A stretch of 64,000 nucleotides of DNA from Massilia phosphatilytica. Lineage in GTDB: Bacteria; Pseudomonadota; Gammaproteobacteria; Burkholderiales; Burkholderiaceae_D. Each line of letters opens with the position of its first letter. Position 1 is the stretch's first letter. Both the position numbers and the translations under genes were made by a program. The stretch lies in contig NZ_PUIP01000003.1 in NCBI RefSeq assembly GCF_002968015.1, forward strand, positions 62,001-126,000, given 5' to 3'. Below the pieces are notes generated by a model, which saw only the letters and a list, made by a program, of their open reading frames with translations, searched no databases and was not told where the DNA came from. This document shows positions 33,869-43,900 of the stretch, in pieces.

Positions 33869-34654
33869 TTATTGGATGACGATGCGTTCCTGCTCGACGG
33901 GGATGCCGATCACGAAATCGACGTGAATGCCCCGCTTGTTCGCATCGCCATCGACACTTTCCACGATCTCCGTCGTGATCAATAAATATTCGCGGCTGCC
34001 GTCCGCCAGCTGGCGCACGTACGGCATGAAATACATCTCCTGGCGCAGGCCGTGCTCCCCTTGTGCATCATCGATGCGCGTCTCGCGGCCCTTGAACGGG
34101 CTGACGAACTGCTTGTCCGGCGCACCGGCATCGCGGGTGTAGTCGACGCGGTCCGACTCGCCGAACACGGTCGCGAGTTCCGCCGCGCCCAGCATGTCGG
34201 CCAGCTGTTCGCGCCACAGCGTATAGCCGGCGTCGCCCAGGCCGTAGCCGGCCATGCCCGTGTAGGCATCCTGGTCGTCGGCCGTCTCCGGGATGATGCG
34301 CGCCAGCTGGGTGCAGTACAGGACTTCGGCCACCTTGCCGTCGTCGCCGCAGAACACCTGCAGGAATTTCTCGTCCGCGGCATCGTCGCCCTTGTCGAGG
34401 TACAGGCGGTACAGCTCGGTGTCCGGTTGCAGGCGGATCTGCGAGACGGCGAGGATGCGCGTGTCCGCCGCGGCCGGCATCGCGATCAGCGAGCCATTCG
34501 TCTGCGCGCGGATGATCGGCGACATCTGGACCTGCACGACACTGCCGATGCGCGCACCCAGCGGCACGTCGTCGTCGGCGCGGGTCTCGCCCTTCGTCAC
34601 ACCCTTGTTGGCGGCTACCGCACGCACATAGCTGAAGACATCCTTCCAGGCCAT
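33869..34654 (-). CDS. DUF2491 (YjfK-like) protein
   Basis: A 261-residue soluble protein recalling the YjfK family: LGARIGSVVQVQMSPIIR, a middle part on LYRLYLDKGDD and a C-terminal SREYLLITTEIVES. The function of the family is unknown; members occur with PspA-like proteins and small membrane proteins. The start MAWKDVFSYV at 34654 is preferred (AAGGA ten bases upstream) over a long 5' extension that overlaps the preceding gene. It begins 5 bp after the Ser-rich membrane protein stop, so the two are certainly in one operon. Confidence 0.75.
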   Translation of the reverse strand: MAWKDVFSYVRAVAANKGVTKGETRADDDVPLGARIGSVVQVQMSPIIRAQTNGSLIAMPAAADTRILAVSQIRLQPDTELYRLYLDKGDDAADEKFLQVFCGDDGKVAEVLYCTQLARIIPETADDQDAYTGMAGYGLGDAGYTLWREQLADMLGAAELATVFGESDRVDYTRDAGAPDKQFVSPFKGRETRIDDAQGEHGLRQEMYFMPYVRQLADGSREYLLITTEIVESVDGDANKRGIHVDFVIGIPVEQERIVIQ

Positions 34655-34659
34655 TCTCG

Positions 34660-35424
34660 TCAATTCCTTTCGAACGAATAATTCTGTTTCTTCGCTTCGC
34701 GGCCGCGGCGCAGGCGGCGCCACGCGAAATACACACCCCAGCCGATGAGCGCCAGCACGCACAAGGTCAGGAACACGCCGAGGAACGACGTGCCGCCGCC
34801 GGAAGGCGCGGGTGCAGCGCCGCCCGCATACCCGCCCGGGTAGCCATTGTTGCCCGCATGCGCGCCGCGTGACGCGTTCGCGATCATGGCGCCCGCGATC
34901 ACGTGGCCCAGGCCGCTGTCCTGGCGCACGACGACCGGCGGCTGCTGTTGCTGCTGCGGCGGCGCATACGTAGGTGAACCGCGGCCCGATGCGCCCTGCT
35001 CGTAGCCCGGCACCGGCCGCGTATCCCGTGCCGCTTCGGCCTGCGCCTGCCGGCGCGCGTCCAGCGTGCGCAGCGCGTTCGCTTCCGACGTGTTCTTGTC
35101 CAGCTTTTGCGACAACGCCGAATCGGACTTCTGCGGCGCGGCCGACCCGCGGCCGAAGGCGCCGAAGCCGCCGGACGACCGGTCCGTTTGCGCAGGCGGC
35201 GCTGCATCGGACGACGACGAGCGCCGGCTGAACGACCCGAAGCTCGTGCCGCTCGACTTCGCCGACGAATACGACGGCTTCGACGGCGCCGACGAGCGCT
35301 GGGACGAAAAACCGCTCTTGAAGGAGCTCGACGAGGACGGCCTGGCATCGGCGGCGCCGACATGCGCCAGCGGAAGCAGCAGGGCCAGCACGAACGCGAC
35401 GTTATAAGACTTCAACATGGTCAT
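34660..35424 (-). CDS. Ser/Gly-rich exported protein with C-terminal membrane anchor
   Basis: A 254-residue protein. It starts with a signal peptide (to about residue 27), continues with a Ser-rich low-complexity region (30-100), a Gln/Pro run (about 153-165) and a Gly/Ala stretch. It ends in one strong membrane helix (about 212-234) with a basic cytoplasmic tail (RRLRRGREAKKQ). No enzyme motif is seen. It is the first gene of the three-gene DUF2491 cluster and lies 76 bp from the divergent CII-like regulator. Confidence 0.72.
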   Translation of the reverse strand: MTMLKSYNVAFVLALLLPLAHVGAADARPSSSSSFKSGFSSQRSSAPSKPSYSSAKSSGTSFGSFSRRSSSSDAAPPAQTDRSSGGFGAFGRGSAAPQKSDSALSQKLDKNTSEANALRTLDARRQAQAEAARDTRPVPGYEQGASGRGSPTYAPPQQQQQPPVVVRQDSGLGHVIAGAMIANASRGAHAGNNGYPGGYAGGAAPAPSGGGTSFLGVFLTLCVLALIGWGVYFAWRRLRRGREAKKQNYSFERN

Positions 35425-35500
35425 GGAAGCGATCGAAAGTTAGAATTAGCATAACGACCGGAATGGTCGCACGCACCGGTAAAATTAGCAAAGGAATACC

Positions 35501-35992
35501 ATGACCCGCCGTTACCTCGACATGAACCAGCACGATGCCCTGTACACGGTGGCACGCAAGTACCCGGGCGGCATCGATGCGCTCGCGCGCGAACTGGACA
35601 TGTCCGCCAATGTATTGCGCAACAAGCTGTCGCCCACGATCGCATCGCACTATCCGTCGTTCGAAGAGGTGTCGCTGATCGTCGAGTGCTGCCACAAGGC
35701 GGGGGTACAGGAGGCGCACCTGCCGCTGCACGCGCTGCTGGTGCGCCACGGGATGGCGGCGTTCGTCGTGCCGCAGCCGGAGGCGGCGCGCCAGGACGAT
35801 TTGTCGCAGACCGTCTGCCGCGTGATGAGCGACGTGGGCGCCGTGGCCGAGGCGGTGTCGACCGCCCTGCTCGACGGCACCGTCACCCCGGTCGAGGCCG
35901 ACCTGATCGAACGTAAATTCCATGCCGCGCTGTCCGCCCTGGGCGCCTGGCGCGCACGTCTGCGCCAGGAGACCGAAGGGGGCATCCGCTGA
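35501..35992 (+). CDS. Phage regulatory CII (CP76)-like protein
   Basis: A 161-residue protein with the pattern of the phage CII/CP76 family: MNQHDALYTVARKYPGG, IDALARELDMSANVLRNKLSP (helix-turn-helix) and a helical C-terminus. No other phage gene is near, so it is probably a domesticated regulator. It is divergent from the Ser-rich/DUF2491 operon across 76 bp and may control it. Its stop TGA abuts the reverse stop of the convergent membrane gene (TGATCA). Confidence 0.75.
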   Translation: MTRRYLDMNQHDALYTVARKYPGGIDALARELDMSANVLRNKLSPTIASHYPSFEEVSLIVECCHKAGVQEAHLPLHALLVRHGMAAFVVPQPEAARQDDLSQTVCRVMSDVGAVAEAVSTALLDGTVTPVEADLIERKFHAALSALGAWRARLRQETEGGIR

Positions 35993-36424
35993 TCAGGAAC
36001 GCAGGCGGCGTTCGGGCGCCGCCTGTTCTTCGCGGGCTGCGCTGCGCAGCGAGCGCAAAAACAGTCCGAGGCCACCGAAGGCCAGCGTCAGGATGCAGAT
36101 GAGTTCAAACGCCGACATCGTGCGCAGGGACATGTTCACGGACGCGATCACGCCGAAGACGAGCGCGGCGAACGCGCAGATCGACAGCAGCCAGCCCAGC
36201 ACATTGCGGGCGTTGTAGAAGATCATGGCGATGCCGATCACGAGGGGGATGAGGACGATTCCGCCCGTGATGCCGTAGCCGCCCACGCCGAACAGGCGCG
36301 ACCCGAGGCCGAAGCTGGAGCTCACCACCACGCTGTTGAGCAGCAGGTAGAAGCCCCCGCACATCAGGACCAATCCCAGGAAGAACTGGCCCGTTCCTCC
36401 GCTCGTACCGCCCGCACCGTTCAT
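35993..36424 (-). CDS. Four-helix membrane protein of unknown function
   Basis: A 143-residue protein with four hydrophobic helices (about 14-33, 47-68, 74-95 and 102-121), a Gly-rich N-terminus and a basic C-terminus. ATG 36424 follows GGAGGACACC, which rules out the longer frame. Family not recognised. It converges end to end with the CII-like gene, with no spare base between stop codons. Confidence 0.7.
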   Translation of the reverse strand: MNGAGGTSGGTGQFFLGLVLMCGGFYLLLNSVVVSSSFGLGSRLFGVGGYGITGGIVLIPLVIGIAMIFYNARNVLGWLLSICAFAALVFGVIASVNMSLRTMSAFELICILTLAFGGLGLFLRSLRSAAREEQAAPERRLRS

Positions 36425-36520
36425 GGTGTCCTCCGTCTTGTTTTTTGTTGCGACGGCGACAACAATACCAGACTTTCCGGTCACATTGCCAGTGTGCCGG
36501 GCGGTAAAGCAACGGATAAA

Positions 36521-37543
36521 TTACCGGGGTGAATCCGCGACCGGTTCGCCGAAATCCGGCATCCCGTCCGGACGCCAGCGGATGACCTGCGCGCGGGTAT
36601 GGCGGTTCGGGTCGTGCAGCGAATCGCCCGGGATCTCGCGGTAGTTGCGCGCATGGTAGACCAGCACGTCCGTCTTGCCGTCCGGCGTTGTCGTGAATGC
36701 GTTGTGGCCCGGGCCCCACTGGCCATTCTTTTCGCTGCTCCTGAAGACCGGCTCCGGCAACTTGGTCCACGACTTCGGATCGAGCAGGTCGGCATCCGCC
36801 GGCGCGCTGGTCATGCCGAGGCAGTAGTTGGCATCCGTCGCGCTGGCGGAGAACGTAAGGAACACGCGGCCGTGGCTCACCAGCACGGCCGGGCCCTCGT
36901 CGACGGCGAATTTGACTTTCTCCCACGCGTACTCCGGCTTGGACAGCAGCACGGCCGGACCCTTGATCGACAGCGGCGTGTCCATCTTCGCCAGATAGAT
37001 ATTCGTGCCCTTGCTGCCATCCGGCGCCGTCTGCGTCCACGCGAGGTAGCGCTGGCCGCGATTTTCGAACGTGGTGGCGTCCAGCGAGAACGATTCCCAG
37101 CCCGTCTTGATCTGGCCGCGCTCTATCCACTCGCCCGCGAACGGATCGGCGGACGCGTTTTCCAGCGCGTACAGCCGGATTTCCCACGGATGCTCGGCAC
37201 TGCCGGCCGTGAAGTAGATGTACCACTTGCCGTCGATGCGGTGCATCTCCGGTGCCCAGATGTGCGCGCCCATCACGCCGGTCGCGTGCTTGCGCCATAC
37301 GGTCTTCGCGGGCGCGGCGCCCAGGTCGTCGAGCGAACGGGCGCGGCGGATCTCGATGCGGTCGTATTCCGGCACAGTCGCCGTGTAATAGTACCAGCCG
37401 TCCGGCTGCAGGCTCACCTGCGGGTCGGCGCGCTGCTGCACGAGCGGATTGTGGAACACGGGTTCGGCCGCGCGGGCCGGCACGACTGCGGCAGCAAGGC
37501 ACAAGGCGAGCGCCGGCAAGGCGCGTATGGTAAAGCGATGCAT
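36521..37543 (-). CDS. Secreted GH43-family alpha-L-arabinofuranosidase-like enzyme
   Basis: A 340-residue secreted propeller enzyme. The GH43 triad is visible: Asp40 (QRADPQVSL), Asp155 (FSLDATTF) and Glu216 (AVDEGPAVL). The segment IWAPEMHRIDGKWYIYF is typical of exo-arabinofuranosidases of the family. Start 37543 follows GGAGCTCCA. It is the last gene of the minus-strand polysaccharide block, separated from the GH2-like gene by a REP-like element, so it probably has its own promoter. Confidence 0.85.
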   Translation of the reverse strand: MHRFTIRALPALALCLAAAVVPARAAEPVFHNPLVQQRADPQVSLQPDGWYYYTATVPEYDRIEIRRARSLDDLGAAPAKTVWRKHATGVMGAHIWAPEMHRIDGKWYIYFTAGSAEHPWEIRLYALENASADPFAGEWIERGQIKTGWESFSLDATTFENRGQRYLAWTQTAPDGSKGTNIYLAKMDTPLSIKGPAVLLSKPEYAWEKVKFAVDEGPAVLVSHGRVFLTFSASATDANYCLGMTSAPADADLLDPKSWTKLPEPVFRSSEKNGQWGPGHNAFTTTPDGKTDVLVYHARNYREIPGDSLHDPNRHTRAQVIRWRPDGMPDFGEPVADSPR

Positions 37544-37561
37544 TGGAGCTCCAGATAGCAT

Positions 37562-37627
37562 GTAGGGTGGGCGCCCCGCGCCCACGCGGACATTCGCTTT
37601 CGCGCGGGCACGGGATGCCCGCCCTAC
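37562..37627. repeat. REP-like palindromic element with two hairpins
   Basis: Outer ends GTAGGGTGGGC and GCCCGCCCTAC are inverted. Inside are two hairpins: GTGGGCG/CGCCCAC (5-nt loop) and CGGGCA/TGCCCG (5-nt loop). Such GTAGGGTGGGC elements are common intergenic repeats in proteobacterial chromosomes and may be moved by RAYT transposases. Confidence 0.7.
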
Positions 37628-37695
37628 GGCTGATCGGATGATAATCGCACAGCGTCCACCCGACCAATGAATTTTATCGCGCGACTGATACGAAA

Positions 37696-40600
37696 TCAGC
37701 GCTTCCCCTTGCGCGGCCTGTCGTCCATGCCCGCCTCGTCGACGTCGGCCGACGTCGAACGCGAGCGCCTGTATTCCAGCTCGCCCGCTTCCTCCGGCAG
37801 CGCGGGCCCCGTGTACAGCACCGCCACGTCGGCCAGCGCGCTCGCGCGGTCCGGACCGAAACCGGACAGGGATGTCAGGCGCAGGAAGCGCGCCGTGACG
37901 GTCCGGCCGAAGCGCACGGTCTGCGGATCGAACGTGGACAGGAGTGCGGGCCGCGCGACGTCGCGCCACGTCGTGCCGTCGTCGCTGGCCTCGATGCGCC
38001 ATTCGCGCACGTCGCCCTCGTGGTCGCGGTGGTTCTGGCGCGGCATCAGCACGAGGCCGTCGAACGGCACGGCCTGCGCGAACGCGATCGTCAATGCCGG
38101 CTGCGGCCGCGGCGCATCGCCCTTGACCGCGACGAGACTATACGTGTTCGGATCGCCGTCGACGGCGTTCGCCGCATCGGGCCAGCCGCTGGCGACCGCG
38201 CCGAGCTTGTGCATCACGCGCGTGTCGAACAGGCTGGCGCGCAGCGCGGCGGGATCGACCGCGGTCGACGGCTGGAAGCGCGGACCGGCCATGTAGTCCA
38301 GCAGCGACCGGCGCAGCTGGCGCGCGACCGGGCGCTCGTCCAGGCGGTTCTCCAGGTCGAATGTCGACACCATCAGGCGGCCACCGGCCACCTCCGCTTC
38401 GAACACGGCGCCGAGGCGGTAGTTGCGGTTCCAGTCGTCGATGGGCTGGACGATGGGCTTCAATCCGGCCGGCAGCCGCTCGAGATTGAACGCGCGGGCG
38501 CCCGCCACCAGGTCGCTCCATTGCCAGTCCATGTGGTCCGCCGTCGGAAACCCCGCCAGCGCGGGATGCGCGCGGTCGACCCACAGGCCCAGCATGCGCG
38601 ACCATCCGGGATTCATCAACCGGTTCCAGAACACGGGCACGTCCGCGAGCGGCGGCGACGTCCAGTCCAGGTCCGCCTTGCGCGGCAGGTACAGCACGGT
38701 GCCGCCCTGCGCCAGCCGCGCCTCGGCCTCCGGCCATGCATGTGTCACGAGCACGCCCGCGGGAACGGCCGTGCCGACCTTGTCGGGATACAGCCAGAAG
38801 TTCCAGTCGTTGGCGACACTCGTGCCGTCCAGCCCGACAACGAGCCGGTAGTGCGCGGGCGCGGGCAGCCGTGCCAGGTCCACCGCGACGCGGCCCAGCG
38901 GGATGTTCTTGCCGATCGGGATATCGAGGGCCGCGAACCGGCCATTCAAGACCACACGCCCGGCATCGTCCTCGATGCGCCACCACAGCCGCGCATCGGC
39001 CAGCGACTGCGCGCCGTAGTGCGCGATTTCCACGGGCACGTCGAACGTGTCGCGGGTCGTCAGTGTCGTCTTCGTCAGGCGCGCCAGCGGCACCGTCGCG
39101 CCGTTGAAGCGCCGGAACGCGTCCGGCGTCGCATAACCCTTCGGTTCCCAGAACGTATCGAGGATGCCGACGAGCGCCGTGCCCTGGCCCAGGTAGTCGT
39201 GCAGGTCCAGCAGCTGGTAGCCGCTCAGGCCGCGCGTGCGCAGCGCCGCCTCGATCTCTTCCTTGTAGGACGCGAGCTGCCACCGGCCGGACGCGAGCGC
39301 GAAGTCGCGGTTGCGGTCCAACACGCCGTGGCGGCGGGCGGATTCGCGGAAGATCTCGTAATTCCCCGGTTGCAGGTAGCCCGTGAACTTGTCGATGATG
39401 GAGAAGTCCGGATACGCGACCCACTGGCCCACCTCGTGCGACACGACGGGGACGTGGATACCGTCCAGCGACGCCGCGTAGTCGCGCCCGAACCAGCCGG
39501 TCTTGTTGCGCAGTGGTTTCGGACCGATGCGCTGCACGGCCAGATAATCGACGTCCTTGTCGAGCTCCGGCACGACGGGTTCGGTGTGGCCCGTGCCGTT
39601 GGTGTACAGGCGGCGCGGATCTTCGGCGCGGAAGCGCGCGATCCACTTCGCGAACACGTCTTTCCAGTGCCCCGACGGCTCGTTGCTGGGGCTGAGCAGC
39701 AGGAACGACGGGTGGTTGCCGTAGGCGCGGATCAGGCGTTCCGTCTCGTCGTATAGCGCCTGTTCGATCGGCGTGCCGGGCTCGAAGCGGTTCCACATGC
39801 CCGGTTCCGGCTGCAGGTAGATGCCCACCTCGTCCGCCGCCTGGAAGGCCGCTTCCGGCGGCGTGAACGAGTGGAAGCGGACATGGTTGATGCCCCACGC
39901 CTTGTTGATGGCGAAGATCTTCTTCCAGTACGCGACGTCCGTCGGCGGATAGCCCGTCAGCGGGAAGTCGCCGCCATGATGCGTCCCGCGCAGGAACACG
40001 GGACGGCCGTTGACGAGGATGTCCGTGCCGCGCGCCGCCACCTGCACGAACCCGAACGACACGGTGCGCGCGTCATCGGCGCCCGGCCCTGCGAGGCGCA
40101 GCGTCAGCGACTGCAGCGCCGGGTGGAACTCGTCCCACGTCTGTGCTTCCTTCGGATACTGCACGCGGAATTCGACGCTGGCGCCGTCCGCCGTCCAGCG
40201 CACGGGAATACGCTGCCCGTTGGCCGTGACCGTCCCTGCCCCGGCCTTGCCGCCGCCATTGCCGACCTTGAGTTTCACGCGCACGCTGCGGCTTTCCACG
40301 TCCGGGAACACCTGCGCATCGGCGATGTACACGGGCGACGTGGCGCGCAATTCGGCCTTGCCGACGATGCCGTTCCAGCTCATGCCGAGCGAATCGGAGA
40401 TGCTGTGCGAATCGGGCCGGTACGCCATCAGCGCGCGCGAGTCGACGCGCACCGTCACGCGGTGCCTGCCCGGCGCGAGCGGGCCGACGTCGTAGTCGTG
40501 CGGCGCCACGAGGCTCAGGTTCGAACCGAGCGCACGGTCGTCGATCCACGCGCTGGAACCCCAGCGGGGCCGCTCCAGGTGCAGCACGACGCGCTTGCCG

Positions 40601-40977
40601 CGCCACGCGGGCGGCACCTCGACGTCGCGCTGGTACCACGCGGCCCCGAGGTAGTGGCGCGGCGGCTGGCTCAGGAACGGCACCTTGACCTGGCCGGGCG
40701 TCGTGAACTGGGCGTAATCCGCGCGCAGGTTCCAGCTTTTATCGTACAGCGACAACACCCACGGCGTCTGCGCCGTGATGGCGTCGCCATAGCCTTGCGC
40801 ATTCAGGATGCCGGGGATGCGGATGCGGTCCGGCAGCGCGCGGCCTTCCCAGTGCGCCGCCACGCCGGCGTCCTCGCGGTCGAGCGCGAAGCGCCAGTCG
40901 CCGGCGAGGTCGACGGTGTTTGCCGCGCCGGCCGAAACGGCCCAGGCCAGCGCGGCGGCGCCGAGCAGGAACCGCAT
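37696..40977 (-). CDS. Secreted GH2-like glycosidase with F5/8-type C-terminal domain
   Basis: A 1093-residue exported enzyme: signal peptide, a sugar-binding jelly roll (about 20-215), an immunoglobulin-like part and a GH2-type barrel (about 315-560). Candidate catalytic Glu are Glu433 (SPSNEPSG) and Glu515 (VVSHEVGQW). Residues about 945-1065 read as a discoidin/F5/8-type carbohydrate-binding domain (VDGDPNTYS ... RFLRLTSL). The last 25 residues are charged and low in structure. It starts 3 bp after the TonB receptor stop, so receptor and enzyme are one operon. The sugar removed (beta-galactose, glucuronate or arabinopyranose) is unknown. Confidence 0.85.
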   Translation of the reverse strand: MRFLLGAAALAWAVSAGAANTVDLAGDWRFALDREDAGVAAHWEGRALPDRIRIPGILNAQGYGDAITAQTPWVLSLYDKSWNLRADYAQFTTPGQVKVPFLSQPPRHYLGAAWYQRDVEVPPAWRGKRVVLHLERPRWGSSAWIDDRALGSNLSLVAPHDYDVGPLAPGRHRVTVRVDSRALMAYRPDSHSISDSLGMSWNGIVGKAELRATSPVYIADAQVFPDVESRSVRVKLKVGNGGGKAGAGTVTANGQRIPVRWTADGASVEFRVQYPKEAQTWDEFHPALQSLTLRLAGPGADDARTVSFGFVQVAARGTDILVNGRPVFLRGTHHGGDFPLTGYPPTDVAYWKKIFAINKAWGINHVRFHSFTPPEAAFQAADEVGIYLQPEPGMWNRFEPGTPIEQALYDETERLIRAYGNHPSFLLLSPSNEPSGHWKDVFAKWIARFRAEDPRRLYTNGTGHTEPVVPELDKDVDYLAVQRIGPKPLRNKTGWFGRDYAASLDGIHVPVVSHEVGQWVAYPDFSIIDKFTGYLQPGNYEIFRESARRHGVLDRNRDFALASGRWQLASYKEEIEAALRTRGLSGYQLLDLHDYLGQGTALVGILDTFWEPKGYATPDAFRRFNGATVPLARLTKTTLTTRDTFDVPVEIAHYGAQSLADARLWWRIEDDAGRVVLNGRFAALDIPIGKNIPLGRVAVDLARLPAPAHYRLVVGLDGTSVANDWNFWLYPDKVGTAVPAGVLVTHAWPEAEARLAQGGTVLYLPRKADLDWTSPPLADVPVFWNRLMNPGWSRMLGLWVDRAHPALAGFPTADHMDWQWSDLVAGARAFNLERLPAGLKPIVQPIDDWNRNYRLGAVFEAEVAGGRLMVSTFDLENRLDERPVARQLRRSLLDYMAGPRFQPSTAVDPAALRASLFDTRVMHKLGAVASGWPDAANAVDGDPNTYSLVAVKGDAPRPQPALTIAFAQAVPFDGLVLMPRQNHRDHEGDVREWRIEASDDGTTWRDVARPALLSTFDPQTVRFGRTVTARFLRLTSLSGFGPDRASALADVAVLYTGPALPEEAGELEYRRSRSTSADVDEAGMDDRPRKGKR

Positions 40978-40980
40978 GCG

Positions 40981-43900
40981 TCAGCCGCCGAAACGGAAGT
41001 CCGCGCCCACCATGATGCGGCGGCCGGCGTAGCTGTAGTCCAGGATGCTCGGCGTGCCGTTCGAGAACGGGACGTAGCCTCCCTGGCTGTTGCTGGTCGC
41101 GGCGTTGTTCAGGTTGCGGCCTTCGATGAACACGTCGAACTCCGGCGTGATGCGGTACTGGATCTTGGCGTCCACGTAGCGGGTCGCGTCCTTGAAGTTC
41201 GGCGAGCCCGGATTGTAGGCCGGCGGGCGGGCGTTGCCGCTCGCGTTCGGGTAGTTGTTCAGGTAATTGGCGCTCGAACCCGCGATGTTGTTGAAGTAGC
41301 TGCCCACGCCCTGCACCGCGACGCGCGCGGACAGGCGGCCGTCGTCGTACCAGATCGCCCAGTTGTACTGGAACTTCGATTCGCGCAGCGGCGGCAGCGG
41401 ATTGCCGGTCAACAGGTCCACGATGTTCTGGGTCGACGTGACCGACGCCAGCTTCGTATAGTTGCCGTCGAAGCCGAGGTAGCGCAGGCGCCACGGCAGG
41501 AAGGTGAACGCGGTCTTGGTATTGAACTCCCAGCCCTTGCGGGTGGTCGGCACGCCGTTCTCCCAGGTCGGGAACGAGAACGGCAGCTCGGCCAGCGACT
41601 TGCCGGTGGTCGGGTCGACCAGCGCCAGGCCCAGGGTGCCGTTTTCGGTCTGCACGAGGGACGGACCGACGATGCCGCGCTGGTTGAAGTAGGACAGCGA
41701 GAACATCGTATCCTTGCTCGGATAGTATTCCGCGCTCCAGTTCTGGTTCAGGTTCTTCTGGGCCAGCAGGCCCGGGTTGCCGACGGTCTTGGTGCACGTC
41801 TGGGTGCCCTGGGCATCGAGGCGCTCGTCGTAGCGGCACAGGCCCGACGGCAGCAGGTTCGTCACCGGCGGCCGGGCGACGGTGCGGGCGCGGTTGTAGC
41901 GCACGACGAACTTGTCCGGCACGAGCCACATCGCGAGGTTATAGATCGGCAGGAAGTCGTGCGTGGTGGCGTCCACCGCGGTGTTGGTCGACACCGTGAC
42001 GTCGTTGATGCCGCCGGCCGCGTTCGGGCTGGCCGGATCGAAGGCGGCCGTGCGCGTGATCGACTGGAACTGCATGTTGCCGATGCCGTGCACCTTGGTG
42101 CGGATGTAGCGGTAGCCCAGGTTGCCTTCCACCTGCCAGTCGAACGGCAGCGCGCGGCTGGTGAACGGGATACGGTCGATGTTGAAATCGCCCATGACGT
42201 ACAGGGCCTCGGAACGCTCGCTCATCCGCGAGACCGGCGCGTCGTATTTCTTGCCGTCCGTGCCCGTGCAGCTGGTGACGCAGTCCAGGTTCGCATTGGT
42301 GATGCCGGCCAGCTTGAACACCTTCTGCACGTCGATGTTCGGCCAGTTGGTCACGGCGCCGCCGAACTGGCCGTTGGCGCCGTTGAAGAGTTGCGTCCTG
42401 GTGATGTTCCCGTTGAGCGTCTGGGCGATGATGTCCTGGAACTGCTGCGGCGTCACGGTCACCGTGCCCGAGCTCTGGCTGTCCCAGCGATTGCTCTTCA
42501 CATAGCCGTATTGGCACTTGTTGCCGCCGGCGCCCAGCGAACCGGCGGTGTCCTGGCAGCCCACGAGGGTGCTGCGGACGAGGCCCGGGACCGCGTAGAC
42601 GATCGGATCGGTGCTGACCTGGTAGCCGTTGCCGCCGCGGGTGTCGTAGCGCGTGTCGCGGAAGTTGAAGCCGGTCTTGAAGCGGGTGAAGAACGGGATG
42701 GATTCCGGCACCTGGAACGTGAAGTCCGCCTTCGCGGTGCGTTCCTCGGTCCCCGTGATACCCGGCGTGTAGGTCAGCTGCGGCTGCGAGTACGTCAGCA
42801 GCGGCTGCTGGTTCGCCGTGTAGGCCGGCACGCTGTTGATGTAGGTGGTCCCGCTGGTGACGGCGGCCGCGGCGGCTGGCTGGACGAGGCGCGCGTAGTT
42901 CGCGGGGTTGTACAGGTCGAAGGTCGATCCCTGCGGGAAGTCATACGTCCACAAACCGCCCGGCGTCACCGACATCCGCGCCGCACCGTAGTACGAGGCG
43001 AACGACGTGCGGAAGGTTTCGGTCGTGTAGTTGGACTTGGCGTCGCCGATCATCCACTCCGCCTTGATGCCGTCGTGATTCCATTCGCCGCCGGTCTGGA
43101 AGTACTTGGTGATCGTATCGGACTTCTGGAAAATCTGGTCGACGCCGGCGGCGCCGTCGCTGATGCTGAATCCGGTCACGTGGTGGCTGGCGTCCACCGT
43201 GACGGAAGACGGGTCGACGTTCGTCACCGCGCCCTGCACGGCCGGTCCGCCGCTCAGGTAGCTGACCGTACCCGGATACAGGTAGTAGCCCGCGCCGTTC
43301 GCGCCCGGAGCGACCGAGCGCACGCCGTTCGCGTCCACGAAGGTCTTGGACGTGTTGACGTTCATGCCGCCCAGGTTGAGGTACGACGTCTTGTTGTCGG
43401 TATGGCGCTTGGAATAGCTGCCCTTCACGTAGACCGTCAGGTCGCGGTTGACCTTGAAGTCGGCGCGCAGGTCGAGGTCCTGGCGACGGTCGATCTCGGT
43501 CTGGATCTTGTTGCGGACCAGCGAAGGCGTGTAGTCGTTCCACTGGTTCAGGCAGCTGATCAATTCGTTCTGGCGCTCGTTCACCGCATTCGTGCGGTTG
43601 GATGCGCTCAGGTTCTTCAGCGACGCATCCGTGGTGGCCAGTTGCGGGAACGCGCCGTAGCACTCCGCCTTGGTCTGCGCGGCGGCCGACTTGGTCAGGA
43701 TCTCGTACGGCGAATACGTGTTGTAGCTGCCGGGGCCATTCGTGTACGGATAGATGCCCGTGGAGCCGACCGCCGGACCGGCGGGCGTCGTCGACGCGGG
43801 ATCGGCCATGTTCAGCGTGGACGGGTTGTACGTGAAGGTCTTCTGCGGCGAGTTGTCGAAGTCGATCAGGCGCGCGTAGCCCGCGGCCGCGCTGGTCGCG

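Noticed and set aside
34655..34762. Longer start for the DUF2491 gene
   Set aside because: It would overlap the preceding Ser-rich gene by over 100 bp; the start at 34654 has a ribosome site.
35501..35992. Prophage remnant
   Set aside because: Only a CII-like regulator is present; no integrase, structural or lysis gene or attachment repeat is seen around it.
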